From positions 1 through 64,000 of the forward strand of contig JAOQAG010000021.1 of NCBI GenBank assembly GCA_025963715.1: DNA of 64,000 bases, written 5' to 3'. Made by a program: the position numbers and the translations under genes. Below, piece by piece: positions 58,061 through 64,000 of this stretch. The stretch comes from Bacteroidota bacterium. GTDB lineage: Bacteria; Bacteroidota; Bacteroidia; 2-12-FULL-35-15. The notes under the pieces were generated by a model. That model ran no database searches and was not told the DNA's origin. It saw only the letters and a program-made list of their open reading frames with translations. How positions within the stretch are numbered: the stretch's first letter is position 1; each line of letters opens with the position of its first letter.

Positions 58061-59653
58061 TTAATTTAAATGAATAGTATAATTAACATCCCCGATAAGT
58101 TTCACATCAATCGCATAATCGCTGTAAATTTTAATGTACTGCGACTGGCTGGCTGTATTGAATTTCACTTTCAGCTTCACTCTTTTTGTATTGTATAACA
58201 GGTTCATTTTAGCTTCGCTTACCGGCGCTACCAGTTTAGTGGCTTTTTTACCGGTAACCCGCAGGGCGGCATTGATCGGAGCCTGGTCAATGGTATTGGT
58301 GTTGGTGTAAAGCGAGTCGGTTATCCTATTATCATTATCCAGCATGTACAGTTGAATGGAAGCATCAAACGGAAAACCATTGTCGGCCAGCAATGTAATT
58401 GTTCCGCTGTGAATGTTTTGCCCGTTGCCGCCAATATTCAGGTCAAATGTATCCACCAGCGTTAAATTGGTTGCGATCAGCGAAAGCGGGATCTCCATTC
58501 TCATTTTGGCTTTCAGGAGCTGATCAGAATAAATAAAATCATTGGAACCCGATACATTTCCAAGCGGGTTGGTCGTGATCTGCAATGCATAACCGAACTG
58601 ATCCGGCAAATTTTCGATCATGGGTTTGATGTTCGAATTGCTGGTGGTAAGCGGGTAACTGGCATATGTAGGATACACGATACCTGCGCTTTCCGACGCC
58701 CGGTTAATGTTGATCGGGGCACCCACAATGGAATTTACAAGATTAATGCTGTTGCCTGTGCGGTTATTGATGGAGCTCAGGTTGTTGATGTATATACGTG
58801 CATCCAGCCCGATCGGATTTTCGAGATTGAGGCTGAAATTTACATCCTCCAGGCGGAGAGTGCCATCTACAATGCGGTTGAACATGGTAAAATTAGTATG
58901 ATCGGGCCCCACATTCAATGTATTGGTGCCAAAATAACCTTTTGCATAATATGGGAACAGTCCGTAAAATTCGTTTTCAATGATCAGGCTGTCGGCAGGG
59001 TTTATTATGACTGTTGGCGAAACATCATCGCTTACCGATGCAGTAAAAGAAGTATAAAGCGTATTTACTTTGTTGTGCGCAATTCCGGTAAGGTCGATGT
59101 TGTATCCCGACAGGTCAAATATTTGGTTATACACACCCGGAGTGCTGCCTACGGCGGCGGGAACGTTTACATCTACAGTAAACGCAACACCATAAAGCGT
59201 AGCGCTGGGGATCTTATAAATGAAATGTGTTTTTTCCTGGATCTTGCTTTTGATCGTATAACGTACAAAGCCGCGCTTTACGGTAACGCTGCGCAATGCC
59301 ACGCCATTGCTAAGCGGGTAAGTGGTTTCCGATAAGCTGTTGCTGATAATGTTGGTGCTTGCGGGAAAATTCCAGGGAGCCGGAATATTGTAGCTGCTGC
59401 TCAGCGTAGTATCCGGGATATTAAAAAGCGTATCCATGGAAATGTTGTAGATATTGCCTTCGTACACAATTTTTAAGGAACTGTCGGCATTGGCTTGCAG
59501 GATAGAGTCGGGGAGGATATTATTGATATTAAGGGATGCATTTACCAGCGGGGCCAGTATTTCGGTATCCCAAAAAGGTTTTTCCATTTCCTTGCGGCAG
59601 GAAACGTAAAATACCGTAAAAGAAATAAAAACGGCAAGGAGTGTTTTTTTCAT
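58061..59653 (-). CDS. Large putative lipoprotein, function unknown
   Basis: A 530-residue lipoprotein with a type II signal peptide ending 'FYVSC' near residue 19. The mature part is rich in beta strands and Asn/Ser/Thr, begins 'KEMEKPFWDTEILAPLVNAS' and has no known catalytic motif. The 'FWDTEILAPLVNASLNINNI' opening is shared by Bacteroidota-specific lipoproteins I have seen paired with DUF5723 proteins. Both probably work together at the outer membrane. Confidence 0.7.
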   Translation of the reverse strand: MKKTLLAVFISFTVFYVSCRKEMEKPFWDTEILAPLVNASLNINNILPDSILQANADSSLKIVYEGNIYNISMDTLFNIPDTTLSSSYNIPAPWNFPASTNIISNSLSETTYPLSNGVALRSVTVKRGFVRYTIKSKIQEKTHFIYKIPSATLYGVAFTVDVNVPAAVGSTPGVYNQIFDLSGYNIDLTGIAHNKVNTLYTSFTASVSDDVSPTVIINPADSLIIENEFYGLFPYYAKGYFGTNTLNVGPDHTNFTMFNRIVDGTLRLEDVNFSLNLENPIGLDARIYINNLSSINNRTGNSINLVNSIVGAPININRASESAGIVYPTYASYPLTTSNSNIKPMIENLPDQFGYALQITTNPLGNVSGSNDFIYSDQLLKAKMRMEIPLSLIATNLTLVDTFDLNIGGNGQNIHSGTITLLADNGFPFDASIQLYMLDNDNRITDSLYTNTNTIDQAPINAALRVTGKKATKLVAPVSEAKMNLLYNTKRVKLKVKFNTASQSQYIKIYSDYAIDVKLIGDVNYTIHLN

Positions 59654-59767
59654 TGTAAAATGCCTTTTGTTACTGTTACATCAAAGGTTTAAAGGTAGTA
59701 ATTTATATTTGATCCAAAAAGCATTGTTAAAAAAGGCTTTAAAACCATGTTGATAAAATAAAATCCG

Positions 59768-59775
59768 TATTTTTG
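59768..59775 (+). promoter_or_regulatory. -7 box of the gene at 59793
   Basis: TATTTTTG, an exact TAnnTTTG match, 17 nt before the ATG. It is divergent from the lipoprotein gene. Confidence 0.6.
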
Positions 59776-59792
59776 CAGTATTAAATCTGCTT

Positions 59793-60236
59793 ATGAGTTC
59801 TATGCCAACAAAACGTTTTTTTATCTCCTGCATCGCATCTTCCATTGTAATGTTTGTATTGTCGTATGTGTGGCATGGCGTAGTGTTAACTGACTTTTCA
59901 AGGCTTTCTTATTCCAGGCATTTATTCCTTTTTTTCGCAGCCATTGTGTATGTGATCATCGGTTTTGTGGTTTCCAAATCCATCGAATTTAAGATCCTGG
60001 AACAAAGGTTCAAGCGCAAGCCCATTATCAGGGGAGCAATTTCTGGCGCCCTCTGCGGCATTTGTTTTTTCCTGATCACTACTGTTTTAGGCGTTTCTTT
60101 CAGCACCGGCCCAAAGCTGGAAAATATGCTGCTGGACCTTTCCTGGCAAACGGTTGAACAATGCATTGGCGGGATCGTAGTAGGGCTTACCTATATTTTT
60201 GTATACGATCCGGTGATCCACAATACCGAAGAATAA
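59793..60236 (+). CDS. Four-helix membrane protein, function unknown
   Basis: A 147-residue protein with about four hydrophobic segments (about residues 8-28, 40-62, 78-98 and 118-138). Short motifs include 'SYVWHGVVLTDFSRL' and 'RGAISGALCGICFFLITTVL'. The 'YVWHGVVLTDF' block resembles small DUF1761-like membrane proteins, but I cannot assign the family with confidence. It is followed 39 nt later by a secreted protein gene. Confidence 0.65.
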   Translation: MSSMPTKRFFISCIASSIVMFVLSYVWHGVVLTDFSRLSYSRHLFLFFAAIVYVIIGFVVSKSIEFKILEQRFKRKPIIRGAISGALCGICFFLITTVLGVSFSTGPKLENMLLDLSWQTVEQCIGGIVVGLTYIFVYDPVIHNTEE

Positions 60237-60275
60237 GATTTTCCACATCCCCCCGTTACTTAATATTTTTTTAAA

Positions 60276-60857
60276 ATGAAACGTAACAAGGCTTCCTTTT
60301 TCATGTTTTTATTGTTTATTTCTGTTTCCTCGTTCGCACAATCCACGCGGGAAACAGCGCAATCTCAAATTGTGGAATTAAAAACAGGCGTATTGCTGGT
60401 GCGCTTAAAAACATCGGAAAACTACATCAATACGCTGTTACGGCAGGGCGATAAAAAAGGTGCGGAAGAAGCAAGGCTGCAGCAGGAAAAAGAGAACAAG
60501 GAAATTGTGGCCGCTTTCCGCGATAACTTTACATTTTGTAAAGTGTACTTTTTTTATTCCCGGTATTCCGATAAAATAAAAGCAGGAAAAGTGAAAGGTT
60601 ATATTATGAATGCTAATTTTGAAAAAGATACGCTATACAACGGTACCGATTACCTGATCGGTGATTTCGGCGAAAGCGAAACCACCAAGCTACAGGGATT
60701 TATCATGAAAAATAAAAATTCGGAGCAGCTGAAATCACCTTTTCCGTTTTTAATAAAGCTGAATAGGAACGGTGTTATAGAGCGCTCAAAGCCAGAAATA
60801 GTGCAGGCTTTGAACAAAGAGTTATTTTCGTTTTACACCCATGTAACCGGAAAATAA
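60276..60857 (+). CDS. Exported protein, function unknown
   Basis: A 193-residue protein with a signal peptide ending SFAQ. The mature part has a helical segment with many charged residues ('LRQGDKKGAEEARLQQEKEN') followed by 'FTFCKVYFFYSRYSDKIKAG' and a beta-rich end 'PFPFLIKLNRNGVIERSKPE'. I recognise no family. It may be co-transcribed with the membrane protein before it. Confidence 0.62.
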   Translation: MKRNKASFFMFLLFISVSSFAQSTRETAQSQIVELKTGVLLVRLKTSENYINTLLRQGDKKGAEEARLQQEKENKEIVAAFRDNFTFCKVYFFYSRYSDKIKAGKVKGYIMNANFEKDTLYNGTDYLIGDFGESETTKLQGFIMKNKNSEQLKSPFPFLIKLNRNGVIERSKPEIVQALNKELFSFYTHVTGK

Positions 60858-60889
60858 TATTTAAATAGCGCTAATTCAATTAATTATAT

Positions 60890-61072
60890 TATCTTTGCAC
60901 CGGTTTTAGTCAAAATAGGATTTTGCTGAGACGAATTTACAACTGGTAATTTAATGCCGAAAACAACCCCAATGCACCTGATGGCGGGGTTCCTGAACTA
61001 CAGTTGTCTGATTCAACTCACCTACACTTCCTCGTAAGTTGACAACTGTAATATTAACTTAATAAACATTCA
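60890..61072 (+). promoter_or_regulatory. Promoter and structured leader of the DEAD-box helicase gene
   Basis: The -7 box TATCTTTG (60890-60897) is followed by about 170 nt of untranslated leader, the longest in the window. Three hairpins: CAAAAT-AGG-ATTTTG (60911-60925); AACCCC...GGGGTT (60965-60991); and ACAGTTGTC...GACAACTGT (61000-61049), 9 bp perfect. Long leaders on cold-shock DEAD-box helicase genes are known to control expression in other bacteria. This could be an RNA thermometer or autoregulatory site. Confidence 0.55.
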
Positions 61073-63031
61073 ATGAACAAATTTGAAGCGTTAGGGCTTA
61101 GCGATGCTATCGTTAAAGCTGTAACAGAATTGGGGTTTGAAACTCCGACACCTATCCAGGAAAAAGTAATTCCTGCATTATTAACAGGTAATACCGACCT
61201 TGTTGCTTTGGCACAAACAGGTACAGGAAAAACGGCAGCATTCGGTTTGCCTTTAACTTCCTTAATTGATTTCACATCACGTGATACACAAGCAGTGATC
61301 ATTTGTCCTACACGCGAATTGTGTATGCAGATCACCCGCGATTTACAGAGCTACACTAAATACATCAAGGATGCAAACATCGTTGCTATTTATGGTGGGG
61401 CAAGTATTGATACGCAAACACGCGAAATTAAAAGAGGAGCACAGATCGTTGTTGCAACTCCGGGCCGCTTGAATGATATGATCGATCGCCGTCGTGTAAA
61501 CTTAAACAACGTGCGTTTTGCAGTGTTGGATGAAGCGGATGAAATGCTGAACATGGGTTTTAAAGAAGATTTGGACACTATTTTATCCGAAACTCCTGAA
61601 GAAAAAAATACATGGTTATTTTCTGCAACAATGCCGGATGAAGTATTGCGCATCTCTAAAAATTACATGAGCAATCCGCTGGAACTTACTGCCGGTGTTA
61701 AAAACCAGGGTAATGATAATATTGAACACATTTATTATGTAGTTCAGGCGCGTGATAAATACGCTGCATTAAAACGCATCGCGGATAGCAATCCTGATAT
61801 TTTTGCGATCGTATTTTGCCGTACCCGTATTGAAACACAGGAAATCGCTGATGCTTTGATCAAAGATGGTTACGGCGCAGATGCACTGCACGGTGATTTG
61901 TCACAATCGCAACGCGATCACGTGATGAAACGCTACCGTTCACGTTCTTTACAAATGCTGGTTGCTACCGATGTGGCAGCACGCGGTATCGATGTAAATG
62001 ATGTAACACACGTTATCAATTACAATTTACCTGATGAGATCGAGAATTATACTCACCGTTCCGGACGTACTGCACGTGCAGGAAAACAAGGTGTTTCGAT
62101 TGCGATCATCAACATGAAAGAAGTGGGTAAGATCAAAATTATTGAGCGCATCATTAAAAAGAAATTTACACAAGGTACGATCCCAACAGGATTTGAAGCG
62201 TGTGAAAAACAATTGTTCAGCTTAGTGAAAAAGATCCACAACGTGGAAGTAAACGAAGTGGCGATTGAAGCATACATGCCGAAAATTTACGATGAGCTGA
62301 AAGAACTGAGCAAGGAAGATATCATCAAACGTTTTGTTTCTACCGAGTTCAACCGCTTTTTGGATTATTACAAAAATGCTCCGGATTTAAATGCAAACAT
62401 GAGCAGAGAACGCGAGCGTTCTTCATCAGCGCCGGGCATTACCAAATTATTCATCAACTTAGGTGAAATGGATAAACTGGATAATACAACCATGAAAGAA
62501 TACATTACGGAAGTATCCGGCGTTGCTGCCAACCTGATCACCGGTGTGGAAGTAAAAAGCAGCTTTTCTTTTATTGAAGTAAAATCAGAAGCAGCAGAGA
62601 TCATTACCGGTACATTTAAAAATGTACGTTTCAACGATCGTAATGTACGTATTGAATCCCGTGGCGCAGCTACAGGTGGAGGAGAAGGACGTTACAACGA
62701 CCGTGGTAGCCGTGGCGGATATGGTGGCGGTGGCGACAGACGCTCATCTTCATCTTACGGCGGTGGAAATCGTGGCGGAGAACGCAGAAGCAGCTATGGT
62801 GGCGGAAGCGACCGTAAAAGTAGCTACGGTGGCGACAGAAAAAGCGGAAGCGATAGCGGAAAAAGTTTTGGTGAGCGTAAAAGCTACGGAAACAATTCAT
62901 CTACCGGCGAACGTAAATCTTTCAGTGATCGCAGCGACCGTTCGGAAAGAAGTTTTTCCAAAAGCTCGGATAACGGTGGCGAAAGAAAAAGTAATTTTTC
63001 AAGAGAAAAACGCCCTCGCAAACAATTATAA
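61073..63031 (+). CDS. DEAD-box RNA helicase (DeaD/CsdA-like) with Arg/Gly/Ser-rich tail
   Basis: A 652-residue ATP-dependent RNA helicase. Q motif 'TPTPIQEKVIPALLTG', motif I 'AQTGTGKT' (about residues 47-54), Ia 'PTRELCMQI', II 'DEAD' near 155, III 'SAT', V 'ATDVAARGIDV' and VI 'HRSGRTARAGK' are all present. A DbpA-type RNA-binding domain covers about 455-535. The tail (about 540-652) is low-complexity with repeated YGGG, RSS and DRKS. It should remodel rRNA or mRNA, often in the cold. Confidence 0.95.
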   Translation: MNKFEALGLSDAIVKAVTELGFETPTPIQEKVIPALLTGNTDLVALAQTGTGKTAAFGLPLTSLIDFTSRDTQAVIICPTRELCMQITRDLQSYTKYIKDANIVAIYGGASIDTQTREIKRGAQIVVATPGRLNDMIDRRRVNLNNVRFAVLDEADEMLNMGFKEDLDTILSETPEEKNTWLFSATMPDEVLRISKNYMSNPLELTAGVKNQGNDNIEHIYYVVQARDKYAALKRIADSNPDIFAIVFCRTRIETQEIADALIKDGYGADALHGDLSQSQRDHVMKRYRSRSLQMLVATDVAARGIDVNDVTHVINYNLPDEIENYTHRSGRTARAGKQGVSIAIINMKEVGKIKIIERIIKKKFTQGTIPTGFEACEKQLFSLVKKIHNVEVNEVAIEAYMPKIYDELKELSKEDIIKRFVSTEFNRFLDYYKNAPDLNANMSRERERSSSAPGITKLFINLGEMDKLDNTTMKEYITEVSGVAANLITGVEVKSSFSFIEVKSEAAEIITGTFKNVRFNDRNVRIESRGAATGGGEGRYNDRGSRGGYGGGGDRRSSSSYGGGNRGGERRSSYGGGSDRKSSYGGDRKSGSDSGKSFGERKSYGNNSSTGERKSFSDRSDRSERSFSKSSDNGGERKSNFSREKRPRKQL

Positions 63032-63060
63032 GCAATAAGAGGTTATTGAATTATTTAAAA

Positions 63061-63093
63061 GCAGCGTCTTCGTGAGAAGGCGCTGCTTTTTTT
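63061..63093 (+). terminator. Rho-independent terminator after the helicase gene
   Basis: GCAGCG-T-CTTC-GTGA-GAAG-G-CGCTGC followed by TTTTTTT: a strong hairpin with two stacked stems, 30 nt after the stop. Confidence 0.93.
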
Positions 63094-63266
63094 AGTTTAA
63101 AGTTGGAAAATTTATCATGTTCCTTTTTGCAGAAAATATGCATTGATGAGGTTTTCCAGTTAAAAGTTAAAGCGTTTTTAAGGCGAAAGCCCCATTTTAT
63201 GAGCATTGTGAATTTGATTGTTTATAATCTTTGATTTTCGTTAAAAAATCTTGCTGTTTTTTTCTT

Positions 63267-63274
63267 ATATTTGC
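63267..63274 (+). promoter_or_regulatory. -7 box abutting the dinD start codon
   Basis: TATATTTG ends 4 nt before the ATG, so the message may be leaderless. No SOS box of the LexA type is visible between 63094 and 63280. Confidence 0.5.
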
Positions 63275-63278
63275 TTTA

Positions 63279-64000
63279 TGTCTGACATAACAACTCCTGA
63301 CGTTTCCTTTGAAGATTTCAGCCACGAAAACGGCATAACCTACTGGTTAGCGACTGAATTTATGGGTATGCTGGGATATCCCAATATGGCATCTTTTGCA
63401 AAGCCACTGAAAAGGGCTATGCAAGCCTGCTTAGCTGTTAATATCGATACTCAAGATAACTTCAATAAGATTGAACGTATGCTTGAAGATGCCAGTACCA
63501 TTACTGACTACAAGCTTACGAGATTTGCCTGTTATATGATAGCCATGAATGGTGACTCGAAAAAGCCGGAAATAGCAAAGGCTCAAACTTACTTTGCCAG
63601 CCAAGCGGAAAAGATACATTTAATGCTGGTAGGAACTGGAGATATTGACCGAGTTATTACGAGAGCTGATATTCTGGAAGGTAACAAGGCACTGCAATCT
63701 GCTGCTGCTGGTTCCGGAGTAACTAAATTTGGTTTGTTCCATGATGCAGGGTATCGAGGACTATATAACTCCAGCTTGAGTGATATCAAGAAGAAAAAAG
63801 GGCTGAAGCAGACTGACAACTTGATGGATTTTATTGGAAGAACAGAACTGGCAGCCAACCTCTTCAGAATTACATTAACCGAAGAGAACTTAAAGAACGC
63901 CAAAGTTGTAAATGAAAAACATGCGAGCAGCATCCATAACCAAGTAGGTAAGGATGTTCGAGCAATGGTAATAAAGAACACTGGCGTGGCTCCTGAGAAT
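63279..64000 (+). CDS. dinD: DinD-family DNA-damage-inducible protein, 3' end beyond the window
   Basis: An open frame of 240 codons that runs off the right edge, so it is partial. It aligns along its length with E. coli DinD: 'YWLATEFMGMLGYPN' (BRO-N-like start), 'RFACYMIAMNGDSKKPEIAKA', split as 'QTYFASQAEK', then 'FGLFHDAGYRGLYNSSLSD', 'RTELAANLFRITLTEENLK' and 'VGKDVRAMVI'. E. coli DinD disrupts RecA filaments. Arg codons include AGA, AGG and CGA more than in neighbouring genes, so it may be a recent arrival. Confidence 0.88.

Noticed and set aside
60958-61072. Possible tRNA-like or small structured RNA gene in the helicase leader
   Set aside because: The hairpins do not form a cloverleaf and no TTCGA-type arm is present; best treated as an mRNA leader.
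62622-63038. A 138-codon frame inside the 3' part of the helicase gene
   Set aside because: A frame-shifted reading of the Gly/Arg/Ser-rich tail; biased codons keep the alternate frame open. The helicase frame is supported by homology.

Overview
This window comes from a chromosome of the phylum Bacteroidota, probably an environmental, aerobic Cytophagia/Chitinophagia/Flavobacteriia-like organism. Four things point there. At least seven proteins end in a type IX secretion (T9SS) type A sorting domain with the 'YPNPA' start. Many promoters show the phylum-specific pattern TTG-N19-TAnnTTTG. Shine-Dalgarno sequences are weak or absent. The gene set includes bacillithiol BshB1, a DUF2520-KdsC-UbiA-Maf cluster, a CcmB-C-D-E-F cluster and L31 type B. 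I see no rRNA, tRNA, CRISPR array, integrase or transposase.

Layout. 0-6 kb: a secreted TolB-propeller/amidohydrolase, a 48-residue conserved small protein, rpmE2 and sucC. 6-9 kb: a receiver protein and a PAS/SpoIIE phosphatase. 9-19 kb: a leftward lipid/KDO cluster (DUF2520, ICMT-like, kdsC, ubiA-like, maf), the cytochrome c maturation cluster (ccmB, C, D, E, F) and a beta-CASP metallo-hydrolase. 19-30 kb: glutathione peroxidase, bshB1, a methyltransferase, ffh, folD, a SET-domain protein, a radical SAM/HEAT-repeat pair and rpsA. 30-40 kb: T9SS cargo proteins, an M43 protease, pyrR-pyrB, two tandem paralogous cargo genes, and STAS/cargo/rnz. 40-51 kb: a heme/iron island made of two divergent operons. 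One carries a HmuY-like cargo, DUF6607, a 33-residue membrane microprotein, a TonB receptor and a HmuY-like lipoprotein. The other carries a porin, a Rieske protein, an imelysin and a di-heme oxidoreductase. 52-64 kb: an N-acetylglucosamine-kinase-like gene, yebC, kdsA, envelope proteins, a DEAD-box helicase with a structured leader, and a dinD homologue cut by the window edge.

Three features stand out. First, the divergent promoter of the heme/iron island carries two copies of the same palindrome (AATACCT-N6-AGGTATT), one on each -33 element. Second, the intergenic DNA is built from recurring short 'phrases'; several are arranged as nested fold-back elements that begin ACCAC and end GTGGT. 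Third, there is a 479-bp candidate miniature mobile element bounded by perfect 14-bp inverted repeats. Most genes between these features are ordinary housekeeping or envelope functions.
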